DNA of 44,953 nucleotides, taken from Lactiplantibacillus plajomi (lineage in GTDB: Bacteria > Bacillota > Bacilli > Lactobacillales > Lactobacillaceae). The position numbers and the translations under genes were made by a program. Below, one piece after another: positions 8,652 to 16,459 of this stretch. The notes beneath the pieces were generated by a model. The model did no database searches. It saw only the letters and a list, made by a program, of their open reading frames with translations, and was not told the origin of the DNA. Position 1 is the stretch's first letter; each line of letters begins with the position of its first letter. The stretch covers positions 1 to 44,953 of the forward strand of contig NZ_BJDZ01000025.1 of assembly GCF_005405405.1 (NCBI RefSeq), read 5' to 3'.

Positions 8652-8667
8652 TGAATTGAGTAACAAA
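8652..8667 (-). promoter_or_regulatory. Copy of the LysR-associated 16-bp operator upstream of the second MFS gene
   Basis: The minus strand reads TTTGTTACTCAATTCA, identical to 6312-6327, and lies 27-42 bases upstream of the MFS start. A second half-site TTAACAA follows within 12 bases on the same strand, so the spacing differs from the aroE/LysR site. The rest of 8635-8923 has no gene; apart from this site I see an inverted repeat and a terminator, listed separately. Confidence 0.6.
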
Positions 8668-8815
8668 CCACTAATTGCTCATGTATTAACAACAATTTAA
8701 AAGTAAACGGTTGCATTTGTCAAGGGTCGCCGGCACGCTGACCAAGCCCTAACGCTGATGACACGTAATCATTAAGCCTTGTGAACCATATTACCAGTTA
8801 CCCCATAGCGTCACC

Positions 8816-8873
8816 GTAGCGCTTTACTGGTTAACCTTGCTAGACCGGTGTTTTGCTCATACTAAAGCGCTAC
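8816..8873. repeat. Inverted repeat with 11-base perfect arms
   Basis: GTAGCGCTTTA (8816-8826) and TAAAGCGCTAC (8863-8873) enclose 36 bases with a smaller possible pairing (CTGGT/ACCGG). It lies just beyond the terminator at 8874-8908. Purpose unknown; it could be a back-up structure for terminated minus-strand transcripts. Confidence 0.5.
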
Positions 8874-8908
8874 AAAAAAGCACCGGTTGCGTGTTGGCAC
8901 CCGGTGCT
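8874..8908 (-). terminator. Rho-independent terminator of the mup/mur operon
   Basis: On the minus strand AGCACCGGGTGCC...CAACCGGTGCT is followed by TTTTTT. It lies 16 bases past the stop of the EIIA gene. Confidence 0.85.
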
Positions 8909-8923
8909 CTAACTGCTTAATCC

Positions 8924-9406
8924 TTAATTTAACGTGACCGTGGCCGCGGAAGCGCCCCCCGTCACCGTCGTGGTTGCCGTTAAGGCCAGCGTCTTTACCT
9001 GGTCCATATTAGTAATCACGGTAATGACGGTCGTCGGCTTACCAACCGCTTCAATCGCGGCTAGATCCATCTTTGCGAGCGGTTGGCCAGTCGTGACCTG
9101 ATCACCAACTTTGACCTGAACGTCAAAGGGTGCACCCTTCAACTCCACGGTATCTAGGCCTAAGTGGATCATCAATTCCAAGCCGCTAGTTGTCGTTAAC
9201 ATCACGGCGTGCTTGGTTTCCGCCACGGTTTTGATTTCACCGTCCGCGGGTGCGACAATTTGTCCGTCGCTCGGGGTAACGGCAAAGCCGTCACCCATCA
9301 TTTTTTGTGAAAAGACCTGGTCGGCCACCGCCGTAATCGACATTAACTGACCACTCACCGGTGCCGCCAACGTGGTTGGTGCCGGCTTTTTCTTAAATCC
9401 AAACAA
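8924..9406 (-). CDS. Free PTS EIIA, glucose (Crr) type
   Basis: A 160-residue EIIA of the glucose family. The phosphorylated histidine is H81 in LMIHLGLDTVEL, with the partner H66 in TKHAVML. The start is TTG 9406, with AGGGGATGG upstream, overlapping the end of the RpiR gene. It is the last gene of the operon with mupG, murQ, a IIBC permease and the regulator. The IIBC protein lacks an IIA domain, so this subunit probably phosphorylates it. A role as a general glucose EIIA cannot be excluded. Confidence 0.88.
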   Translation of the reverse strand: MFGFKKKPAPTTLAAPVSGQLMSITAVADQVFSQKMMGDGFAVTPSDGQIVAPADGEIKTVAETKHAVMLTTTSGLELMIHLGLDTVELKGAPFDVQVKVGDQVTTGQPLAKMDLAAIEAVGKPTTVITVITNMDQVKTLALTATTTVTGGASAATVTLN

Positions 9407-9417
9407 CTTGCCATCCC

Positions 9418-10266
9418 CTAATCAAAATAATGTTGAATTGCGTCGCGCGTCGCCACGAGTTGCTCGATGTGGTGATCATAATCAGTGGTGACAAAGGTGT
9501 AGTACAGTAAGTCACTCACGAATAGTTGCGCCATTAACGAAGTTGTGGCGGTCGTCCGCGCCGTTTGATTTTCCTCACTGTCGTCATTTAATAACACGAC
9601 GTCAGCCAGTTCACCCAGCGAACTAGTCGCCTTCCTAGTCAGTACGATCACCGGAATTTTGAGCGAACGCGCTAACTTCGCTAACTGTAGGCTCGCCGCC
9701 TTTTCACCCGAATTGGAAATCAATACGAGGACCGCATCGGCTGCCTGCGTGACCAGTCCAACGGCTAACAGGTGGGTATCCAGCGACCGAACGACCGCCT
9801 TGCCGACCCGGACAAACTTCTGCTCAAAGTCGGCGGCGACCACGTTGGACGCGCCTAAACCGTAGACGTAGACGTTCGCCCGGCTAGCAATTAAGTGGCT
9901 GGCTTTGGTCAGTGCGGCGGCGTCTAAGCGGGCGTTGGTCTCCTCAATCGTGTGGGTCACCCGTAACGCCAGCTTGGATTTGACCGCCTCCAGCGTATCG
10001 TGTGGGTTGATTTCGTCGTAGAGGCTTTGGTCAACGGTCCGTTCAGCCGACAGTCGCAGTTTCAGCGCCGGGTAACCGCCGTCTGGGATCAACGCTTTAC
10101 CGAACCGCGCGACCGTCGCGGTACTAACACCGGCCGCGGTCGCCAGTTCAGCGGTACTCATTTGAATCACACTATGGGTGTGTGCCAAGATGTAGCGCCC
10201 GACCTTTTGCTCCGCGTGTGAAAATAAGGCTAACTTGTTACGAATCGTTAATAACACACTTGTCAT
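9418..10266 (-). CDS. murR: RpiR/MurR-family transcriptional regulator
   Basis: A 282-residue protein with an N-terminal helix-turn-helix (STAELATAAGVSTATVARFGKAL, ~37-60) and a C-terminal SIS sugar-phosphate domain (~125-265; VYVYGLGASNVVAADFEQKF, LISNSGEKAASL). RpiR proteins bind phosphorylated sugars; with murQ and mupG beside it, MurNAc-6-phosphate is the natural ligand candidate. It sits between the IIBC and EIIA genes. The palindrome at 13813-13827 in the operon promoter is its likely operator (inference). Confidence 0.88.
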   Translation of the reverse strand: MTSVLLTIRNKLALFSHAEQKVGRYILAHTHSVIQMSTAELATAAGVSTATVARFGKALIPDGGYPALKLRLSAERTVDQSLYDEINPHDTLEAVKSKLALRVTHTIEETNARLDAAALTKASHLIASRANVYVYGLGASNVVAADFEQKFVRVGKAVVRSLDTHLLAVGLVTQAADAVLVLISNSGEKAASLQLAKLARSLKIPVIVLTRKATSSLGELADVVLLNDDSEENQTARTTATTSLMAQLFVSDLLYYTFVTTDYDHHIEQLVATRDAIQHYFD

Positions 10267-10294
10267 TGGCGCTCACTTCCTACGTTTATCAAAA

Positions 10295-11800
10295 TTAAAC
10301 CGCTTTTTCGACGACGTGGCCGTCAACGTCCTTGGCCACCTTCGCACTGGCTGGTACGCCAAAGAAGTAGGTGGCTAAGAAACCACCGGCGTAGGCCGAT
10401 AACAGGCCGATAACGTAACCCAACCAGTGTCCGTTACTGATCAATGGAATCAGGGCGACCCCGGAAGGTCCAATGGCAATCGCGCCGATGTTGCCTAAGC
10501 CCCCAATAACGGCACCACCGATACCACCACCGATACAAGCGGTGATGAACGGCCGGCCGAGTGGTAAGGTTACCCCGTAAATCAACGGTTCACCGATACC
10601 TAGAATCCCAACGGGTAAGGCCCCTTTGATCATGTTCGTTAATTGATGGTTGTTGCGGCAACGGAGCCATAGTGCAATCGACGCACCGACTTGGCCGGCA
10701 CCGGCCATCGCTAAGATCGGCAGTAACGGCGTCATTCCAAGTTTGTTGATCATTTCAATGTGGATTGGCGTCAAAATTTGGTGTAACCCAAACATAACCA
10801 TTGGTAAGAAGAACAGACCCAAAACGAAGCCGGAGAAGGCCCCACCAACGTTTAAGACCCACTGAACGCCACCAACTAAGCCGGTCGAAATAACCCCGGC
10901 AATCGGCATCACGATAAAAATCGTGAAGACCCCGATAACTAACAGCGTAATCGTTGGCGTCACAATGATGTCAACTGAGTCCGGAATAACCTTATGCAAC
11001 CACTTTTCAACTAATGATAAGACCCAAACGGCGAAGATAACCCCGATGATCCCACCTTGACCAGCGGAAAGGGCTTGGCCGTTAAAAATGTTATGAATTG
11101 GCGCTTCCGGCGTAACCCCGGTCAGCAAGGTGACGGCCCCGATAACTCCACCTAAACCAGCGGTCGCACCGAAGACGGTCGCACTGTTGATCCCGACGTA
11201 GATCACTAAGTACGAGAACAGCCCACTATTGATGACCTTGAGGACGTTAATAAAATCGGTCCAGTTCTTGCCGATATCACCGGCAACCATCATGTTAGAC
11301 AAAATTGCCGCAATCCCGGAAATTAAACCAGCCCCAACGAATACTGGAATTAATGGAATAAAAATGCTTGAAATCGAACTTAAAATTTTACGCATTGGGG
11401 TTTGCTTAATTTTGGCCTTCTGGGCAGCGTGAACTTCCTTCGCCTTAGCCTCGACCATTTCCTTATCACGTTGATGTTCCGACTTACCGCTGGCCGCATC
11501 CTTAGTAGCAAAGGTGCTCGGATCTGGGAACGGGTCACCGAGACCGACGCCCACTTCTTTGACCATTTCCGCGGCAACCTTATCCACGGTACCCGGACCA
11601 ACGATAACTTGCAAGGTATCTTCTTGAACGACCCCCATCACGCCATCAATCGCCTTTAAGCCGTCCATATCGACTAACGATTCGTCGCGAATCGTCAGCC
11701 GTACCCGGGTCATACAATGAATCAGTTTTGCCACGTTTTGTGGGCCACCAACGTGATCATAAATCGCGTGGGCCAGCCGTAAGTACTTATCTTCAGCCAT
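10295..11800 (-). CDS. murP: PTS IIBC component, N-acetylmuramic acid type
   Basis: A 501-residue membrane protein. The IIB domain (1-90) has its phosphorylated cysteine C29 in [12 protein letters not shown] charged linker leads to a IIC domain (~130-490) with about ten hydrophobic segments and the sugar-site region [20 protein letters not shown]. No IIA domain is fused. It lies between murQ and murR, 12 bases after murQ, with AGGAGGG at the start. MurNAc or MurNAc-GlcNAc uptake follows from context; alone, the sequence would allow sucrose- or beta-glucoside-family substrates. Confidence 0.85.
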   Translation of the reverse strand: MAEDKYLRLAHAIYDHVGGPQNVAKLIHCMTRVRLTIRDESLVDMDGLKAIDGVMGVVQEDTLQVIVGPGTVDKVAAEMVKEVGVGLGDPFPDPSTFATKDAASGKSEHQRDKEMVEAKAKEVHAAQKAKIKQTPMRKILSSISSIFIPLIPVFVGAGLISGIAAILSNMMVAGDIGKNWTDFINVLKVINSGLFSYLVIYVGINSATVFGATAGLGGVIGAVTLLTGVTPEAPIHNIFNGQALSAGQGGIIGVIFAVWVLSLVEKWLHKVIPDSVDIIVTPTITLLVIGVFTIFIVMPIAGVISTGLVGGVQWVLNVGGAFSGFVLGLFFLPMVMFGLHQILTPIHIEMINKLGMTPLLPILAMAGAGQVGASIALWLRCRNNHQLTNMIKGALPVGILGIGEPLIYGVTLPLGRPFITACIGGGIGGAVIGGLGNIGAIAIGPSGVALIPLISNGHWLGYVIGLLSAYAGGFLATYFFGVPASAKVAKDVDGHVVEKAV

Positions 11801-11812
11801 GTTAAATCCCTC

Positions 11813-12703
11813 CTATTTGACGGCTTGACGAACAAATCCCTTCGCTCGTTGTAACCGCTGCGCTGCTTCATCCTTATCCATATCCGTTAACACCATTACG
11901 ATGGCCAACTTAACGTCTTGGTCGGCCGCTTCAAAGGCCGATGCCGCCGTTGCTGCCGAACAATCGGTCGCTTGAACGATGATCCGCTTCGCCCGTTCCA
12001 CCAATTTTTCATTGGTTGGCTTCACGTCGACCATCAAGTTCTTATACACCTTACCAATGCCGATCATCGAAACCGTCGATAACATGTTTAACACAAGTTT
12101 TTGCGCTGTCCCGGACTTTAAGCGGGTCGAACCGGTCAAGACTTCCGGCCCGACCTCGACTTCGATCGCCGTTTTGGCGTGGGCACTGATGACCGCGTGG
12201 GCGTTGCAGGCCACGCTAATGGTCGCCGCACCAACTTTTTGCGCGTAATCTAAGCCACCGATCACGTACGGCGTCCGCCCACTAGCAGCGATGCCAACGA
12301 CCGTATCGTTAGCCGTTAACTTCAAGTCGACTAAGTCTTGGCGCCCCAGCGTCTCCGAATCTTCGGCACCTTCCACGGCAACCGTCATGGCGGACATCCC
12401 GCCAGCAATCAACCCGCGCACCATCTCGGGACTGGTCCCGAACGTCGGCACGCATTCGGCCGCGTCTAAGACGCCTAACCGACCGCTGGTTCCGGCGCCC
12501 ATGTAAATCAAGCGCCCGCCCGCCTGAAAGTGGGCCACAATCGTATTGACCGCGCTTTCAATTTGGGGCAACGCCGCGTGAATCGCGGCCGGCACCTTTT
12601 GATCCTCTTCGTTCATCAAAGTCAAAACTTGCTTGACCGAGAGCGTGTCCAGCGTCATCGACTGCTGGTTACGCGTCTCGGTCGTTAAGTTTCCTAAGTT
12701 CAC
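11813..12703 (-). CDS. murQ: N-acetylmuramic acid 6-phosphate etherase
   Basis: Cleaves the lactyl ether of MurNAc-6-P to GlcNAc-6-P and D-lactate. At 296 residues it is full length. Hallmarks are [20 protein letters not shown] (~70-89, with the catalytic glutamate in the AEC stretch) and [15 protein letters not shown] in the SIS fold. The start is GTG 12703, sharing one base with the stop of the upstream mupG-like gene (TAGTG). Its product enters amino-sugar metabolism encoded elsewhere. Confidence 0.95.
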   Translation of the reverse strand: MNLGNLTTETRNQQSMTLDTLSVKQVLTLMNEEDQKVPAAIHAALPQIESAVNTIVAHFQAGGRLIYMGAGTSGRLGVLDAAECVPTFGTSPEMVRGLIAGGMSAMTVAVEGAEDSETLGRQDLVDLKLTANDTVVGIAASGRTPYVIGGLDYAQKVGAATISVACNAHAVISAHAKTAIEVEVGPEVLTGSTRLKSGTAQKLVLNMLSTVSMIGIGKVYKNLMVDVKPTNEKLVERAKRIIVQATDCSAATAASAFEAADQDVKLAIVMVLTDMDKDEAAQRLQRAKGFVRQAVK

Positions 12704-13755
12704 TAATATTCACCCTTTCCCTTCATCGTGACCGCCTGGTTACTGCCGATTAACGGTAACAAAGCCAAATCACTAGCGGCCACCTGACCAATGACGTTAA
12801 CTTTCGCGTCCGCCGGTAACGGCGTTTTCACCAACTGTAACTCACCCACGTAGCGCCCGTAATCGTCGTTGTCGACCGTGATTGCGCCGATTGGCCGCGC
12901 TTGCGGTGCGGTTGGCGGCACCTGCTTGATCAAGCGCCGACCTTCGACTAACCGAACCACGTCGCGCGCGACGTCCGGCCGGTTGTGCCACGTCCGTTTC
13001 GTCAACTCCGGTCGCTGCGTGTGAACGGATAATTGCACCGTTGCATGATTAAAAAATTGATCAAATTGTTCACACGCCGCCGGACTCAGCACCGAATCGC
13101 CAACGTACACCTTATCAACTAGTAATTCGCGTTGTAGTCGTAAAGTTGCAGCTAACGGGTTAGCGTGACGGTCGGCTTCCAAGGTCGGCAAGCCGGCGTG
13201 AAGCGGTCCCCGTAAATCTGTATCACCCGCCACAAACGCCATGGTGGTAAATCCCTGCTCCTTCAACCATCGATTTTTTAACCGTAACCAGTTGGCGTCT
13301 AAGCCGGTTTCCGGTCGTGGATAATAGTTATGCCAAGCTTCCAAGTGATCAAAATCAGCCCCGGCGGCCGTCAATTCGGCGACATCGGCCGAACTGATTG
13401 TGCTGGCATTCAGCGCGATTGGTAACCGGTGCGACAAGTCAGCAATCATCGTCATCTCGACACCGTCGTCCACCCGTAACGCCGTTAACCCGAGTTGGCT
13501 CAAGGTCGCCGTATCGTCAATCGCAACGCCCATCCGTTGCATCCCCGCTGCCGATACGTCCGCCGTTAGCGCCAGTCCCAAGTCGTGACACGCTTGTCCG
13601 AGTGCTGAAACCCGTTGTAAATATTGGCGCGGGTCGTCTTCCGGAATATGCATTGACGTGAAAACGCCGGAAAAGCCGGCCGCGGCCATCCGGCGTATTT
13701 GTGCGATCCGTTCAGCACTCAACGACTGATTCAAGTACACGGAAAAACCTAACAT
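12703..13755 (-). CDS. mupG: MupG-like (DUF871) 6-phospho-N-acetylmuramidase
   Basis: A 350-residue protein of the DUF871 family: an N-terminal TIM-barrel-like part ([36 protein letters not shown]) and a C-terminal beta-rich domain. In Staphylococcus aureus the family member MupG splits MurNAc-6-P-GlcNAc into MurNAc-6-P and GlcNAc, which fits its place directly before murQ with overlapping stop/start. It is the first gene of the operon, with GGAGGT before ATG 13755. The enzyme assignment is by family and context. Confidence 0.85.
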   Translation of the reverse strand: MLGFSVYLNQSLSAERIAQIRRMAAAGFSGVFTSMHIPEDDPRQYLQRVSALGQACHDLGLALTADVSAAGMQRMGVAIDDTATLSQLGLTALRVDDGVEMTMIADLSHRLPIALNASTISSADVAELTAAGADFDHLEAWHNYYPRPETGLDANWLRLKNRWLKEQGFTTMAFVAGDTDLRGPLHAGLPTLEADRHANPLAATLRLQRELLVDKVYVGDSVLSPAACEQFDQFFNHATVQLSVHTQRPELTKRTWHNRPDVARDVVRLVEGRRLIKQVPPTAPQARPIGAITVDNDDYGRYVGELQLVKTPLPADAKVNVIGQVAASDLALLPLIGSNQAVTMKGKGEY

Positions 13756-13774
13756 TAATGAACACCTCCGTCTT

Positions 13775-13828
13775 TGTTATCGCTTTCATGTACAATTCAA
13801 ATATAGCATTGCTGTAATTAAATTACAA
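13775..13828 (-). promoter_or_regulatory. mup operon promoter with cre site and 15-bp palindrome
   Basis: On the minus strand the cre site TGAAAGCGATAACA (13775-13788) fully fits TGWAANCGNTNWCA. Upstream is -10 TATATT with extended TGC (13800-13805) and, 17 bases further, TTGTAA (13823-13828). The perfect palindrome TGTAATTTAATTACA (13813-13827) covers the -35/spacer and is a likely RpiR operator. The layout predicts glucose repression plus specific repression. Confidence 0.7.
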
Positions 13829-13935
13829 TGTCAAAAAATAATTGCCAGTTTTTGTGAAACTATGTTTCTAAAAGCAAACTTATTTTTGGGATTAATTTTC
13901 ATCAGCATTTCACTCCTAACGCATCCTCGTTCTAA

Positions 13936-13956
13936 ATTATTTCATGAAATCTACCG
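13936..13956 (-). repeat. 21-bp repeat, copy 1 (between the response regulator and mupG)
   Basis: Differs at two positions from 16347-16367. Both contain the palindrome-like core ATTTCRTGAAAT followed on the plus strand by TACCG-type sequence. Both lie on the upstream side of minus-strand units. The rest of 13829-14014 holds only the terminator at 13975-14010. Confidence 0.55.
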
Positions 13957-13974
13957 GTGAAGTTTAACGTAAAA

Positions 13975-14010
13975 AAGCTTTGCGAACCAACGACTGGTTT
14001 GCAAAGCTTA
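13975..14010 (-). terminator. Rho-independent terminator of the two-component operon
   Basis: On the minus strand AAGCTTTGCAAACCA pairs with TGGTTCGCAAAGCTT and is followed by TTTTTT. It begins just past the response-regulator stop. Confidence 0.88.
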
Positions 14011-14014
14011 AGTC

Positions 14015-14743
14015 CTATTCAAGCACGGCTTGGCGGTACTGAATCGGTGACTGACCAACCTTCTTACGAAAAATCCGGCTGAAGTAGTGGGCGTCCTCGT
14101 AACCGATCTTATTAGCAATCGCGCTGACATTGTATTGCAAGATCGGACTCCGCAATAATTCGCGGGCCCGCCGCATCCGGGTATCGATCAGGTACTCGGA
14201 AAAGGTTAGCCCGTACGCCTGCTTGAACTGCTTACTAAGGTAGGTCTCACTCACAAACAGACAGCCGGCCACTTGCGATAACGTCAAGTCCTTTTCAAAG
14301 TAGTGGGTTTCGATGTAGGACTTCACCTGCGCCGCTAAACTGACCGGTTGAGCCGGCTCGTCCGGCTGGTCAGCCAGCTTGGTGGCGAAGGTCGTCATCA
14401 GCTTTTGCAAGTCGCTACGCGGAATTGGCTTTAATAAGTAGTCGAGCACGTTCAACTTAATGGCCCGTCGCGCAAAGTCGAAGTCGTCAAAACCACTGAT
14501 GATCACGATCAACGTCTGCGGATAGCGGTGATTGAGTAGTTCGATCAGGTCCAACCCGTTTAAGTCACCCAGATTAATGTCGATCAGAGCGGCCGCAATC
14601 GGGTGCTGTTCGAATTCGTGCAAGGCAGCTTGACCACTATCAGCCGTGATGATTTCACCAAACGGGGTCGTGCTAGCTTGTAAGTAGCGCGCCAGCCCCG
14701 TCCTGAGCGCGCGTTCGTCATCAACGATCAGTAATCGTTTCAT
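14015..14743 (-). CDS. Response regulator, receiver plus AraC-type DNA-binding domain (YesN-like)
   Basis: A 242-residue regulator. The receiver domain (1-120) has the acidic pair in IVDDE, the phosphorylated Asp in ALIDINLGDLNG (near 54) and the lysine in LLKPI (near 105). The C-terminal AraC domain (~140-240) shows LSQVAGCLFVSETYLSKQFK and the second helix-turn-helix IGYEDAHYFSRIFRKKVGQSP. It overlaps its histidine kinase gene by 23 bases. The nearest likely target is the divergent flavoprotein gene at 16460. Confidence 0.93.
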   Translation of the reverse strand: MKRLLIVDDERALRTGLARYLQASTTPFGEIITADSGQAALHEFEQHPIAAALIDINLGDLNGLDLIELLNHRYPQTLIVIISGFDDFDFARRAIKLNVLDYLLKPIPRSDLQKLMTTFATKLADQPDEPAQPVSLAAQVKSYIETHYFEKDLTLSQVAGCLFVSETYLSKQFKQAYGLTFSEYLIDTRMRRARELLRSPILQYNVSAIANKIGYEDAHYFSRIFRKKVGQSPIQYRQAVLE

Positions 14744-16325
14744 TATCGAGTTCCCCCTTAATAATCGGTACCGTCACTTGGACGCTGGTCAAGTCCGGTT
14801 GACTGCGGAACCGGAGCTTAGCGTGCCCGTTATAGAACAGTTGTAGCCGGTGACAGACGTTATAAATCCCGTACCCATCGCGCCCTTCGCGGTAACTACC
14901 GTCGTTTAAGGCGGTCAGCACTGCCGGGGCAATCGGCACCCCGTTATTCGCCACCGTAATCACGAGCGTCGCGTCGGTTCCCCGTTCAGCACGAATGGTC
15001 AGCCGCCCAACCGGCTGCTTTAATGGTCGAATCCCGTGGTTAATCGCGTTTTCGACTAACGGCTGTAAGATAAAGTGCATCACCGGTTGGTCTAATAGGT
15101 CGGCGGCCACCCGCACGTCGAAGTGGGCCAACTGCGGGAAACGCACCGTTTGAATCTTAACGTAACTATTCACGTGGGCTAGTTCATCGCGTAAGCTGAT
15201 CAGTTCCTGGCCGTGGTTCAAGCCCTTGCGGAAGAAGGTACTCAGGTTTTCCAGCATGTCCACGGCCGCGTCCGCTTCACCCCCTAAAATCTGCCACTGA
15301 ATCGTATCCAAGGTGTTATAAAGGAAGTGCGGCTGAATTTGGCCCTGTAAAACCCGAATCGAGGCCTCGCGGTACTTCGCCTCATTTTCATACACCCGCG
15401 CCAACATGGTGTTGAAGGTCGTCGCCAGCGTCTGAATTTCCTGCGGCCCCTCAACCGTGGCCCGAATATCGTGCCCCCCGGCCTGAATCCGGGTCATAGT
15501 CGTCGTTAACCCCACTAACGGGTGAACGATTCGCCGCCATAAAATCAGCAGTAGACCGCCCAGTAAACCACTCACAACGAGGGCAATGACCAGCAGTAGC
15601 CGCATCATCTGTTGGGTGCTTTCGCGGAGGTCCGCTTTCTGGACGATGTAGTTGATTTTCCAGCCCGGCAGTTGGGCTAACCGCGTCGACAACAGTACCT
15701 CCCGTTGCGGGTCGATCCGCGGGGCCTTGGCTTCGCCCCCTAACAGCTCGCCACTCCCATCGTAAATCGACAGGTTATGCGCAAGCGCTTCCACTTTGGT
15801 CAACGGAACCGCGGCCGCAATGTAGGCGGTGTGGTCCGCCAGCGGTTTTGCTAAGCGGTACAGGATGATGACAATCGACTGGCGGTCCTCCTTGGACGTC
15901 AACAAATTACTGACAGTGTAAGCCTTAGCTGGCGTCCGCTGCATTTCGCGGTAGTAATCGCGGTTTTTCACCGAAAAATCGGGGTAGGTCGCCGAGTGCG
16001 ACACCCCGTCGGTCGACACGAGTCGCAGCGACACGTAGTTATCCAAGTCAAAATTCGTGACCGCGTCGGTTTCCTTAAAGAACTGCGCGCGGGTGTACGT
16101 CCGTTGCGCCGGCAAGTTCGCCAATAAGCGTAGCTCGGACAGCCGTTCCCCGAACCAGCCGTCAATTTGATTGGCGCGGTCGTCCACCATTTGCTGGGTC
16201 ATCGACGTATTGATTGGTAACACGTTGCGGGTCATTTCCAGGCGCATGGCCACGTAGATCATCCCAATCAAGGTAATTGAAATCAGTAAAAACAAACTGA
16301 CAATTTGCGTTTTCAGCGAGCGCAT
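14721..16325 (-). CDS. Sensor histidine kinase, YesM-like with extracellular sensor domain
   Basis: A 534-residue membrane kinase. There is one transmembrane helix near residues 8-28, an extracellular Cache-like domain (~30-240), a second helix (~242-268), HAMP, and a His_kinase domain with the phosphorylated His in QIQPHFLYNTLDTIQW. The ATPase domain has LVENAINHGI and DGYGIYNV. ATG 16325 is chosen because GGAGGG lies six bases before it; the ATG six bases upstream touches the RBS. The large outside domain suggests an extracellular ligand, plausibly the substrate of the neighbouring lipoprotein reductase (inference). Confidence 0.92.
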   Translation of the reverse strand: MRSLKTQIVSLFLLISITLIGMIYVAMRLEMTRNVLPINTSMTQQMVDDRANQIDGWFGERLSELRLLANLPAQRTYTRAQFFKETDAVTNFDLDNYVSLRLVSTDGVSHSATYPDFSVKNRDYYREMQRTPAKAYTVSNLLTSKEDRQSIVIILYRLAKPLADHTAYIAAAVPLTKVEALAHNLSIYDGSGELLGGEAKAPRIDPQREVLLSTRLAQLPGWKINYIVQKADLRESTQQMMRLLLVIALVVSGLLGGLLLILWRRIVHPLVGLTTTMTRIQAGGHDIRATVEGPQEIQTLATTFNTMLARVYENEAKYREASIRVLQGQIQPHFLYNTLDTIQWQILGGEADAAVDMLENLSTFFRKGLNHGQELISLRDELAHVNSYVKIQTVRFPQLAHFDVRVAADLLDQPVMHFILQPLVENAINHGIRPLKQPVGRLTIRAERGTDATLVITVANNGVPIAPAVLTALNDGSYREGRDGYGIYNVCHRLQLFYNGHAKLRFRSQPDLTSVQVTVPIIKGELDNETITDR

Positions 16326-16346
16326 GGTCATCCCTCCGTTTTGTAT

Positions 16347-16367
16347 ATTATTTCACGAAATGTACCG
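16347..16367 (-). repeat. 21-bp repeat, copy 2 (kinase/flavoprotein intergenic region)
   Basis: Near-identical to 13936-13956 (two differences). On the minus strand it overlaps a TAATAT that could be the kinase -10. On the plus strand it lies 52-72 bases upstream of the flavoprotein -10, a normal place for an activator site. It is a candidate site for the adjacent AraC-type response regulator. Confidence 0.55.
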
Positions 16368-16404
16368 AAAAGTCCACCTGATGTCAGGATTGTCCAACGA
16401 AAAA

Positions 16405-16425
16405 ATAGCGCTTCCCCGCTATACT
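16405..16425 (+). promoter_or_regulatory. Probable -10 of the lipoprotein reductase gene with a short inverted repeat
   Basis: TATACT at 16420-16425 is a good -10, but no convincing -35 lies 16-18 bases upstream, which suits activator-dependent transcription. ATAGCG (16405-16410) and CGCTAT (16417-16422) form an inverted repeat overlapping the -10. The GAGGAGG RBS follows before ATG 16460. Confidence 0.5.
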
Positions 16426-16459
16426 AAGGGTAAATCAAGTCTTTAGAGGAGGCCACATT

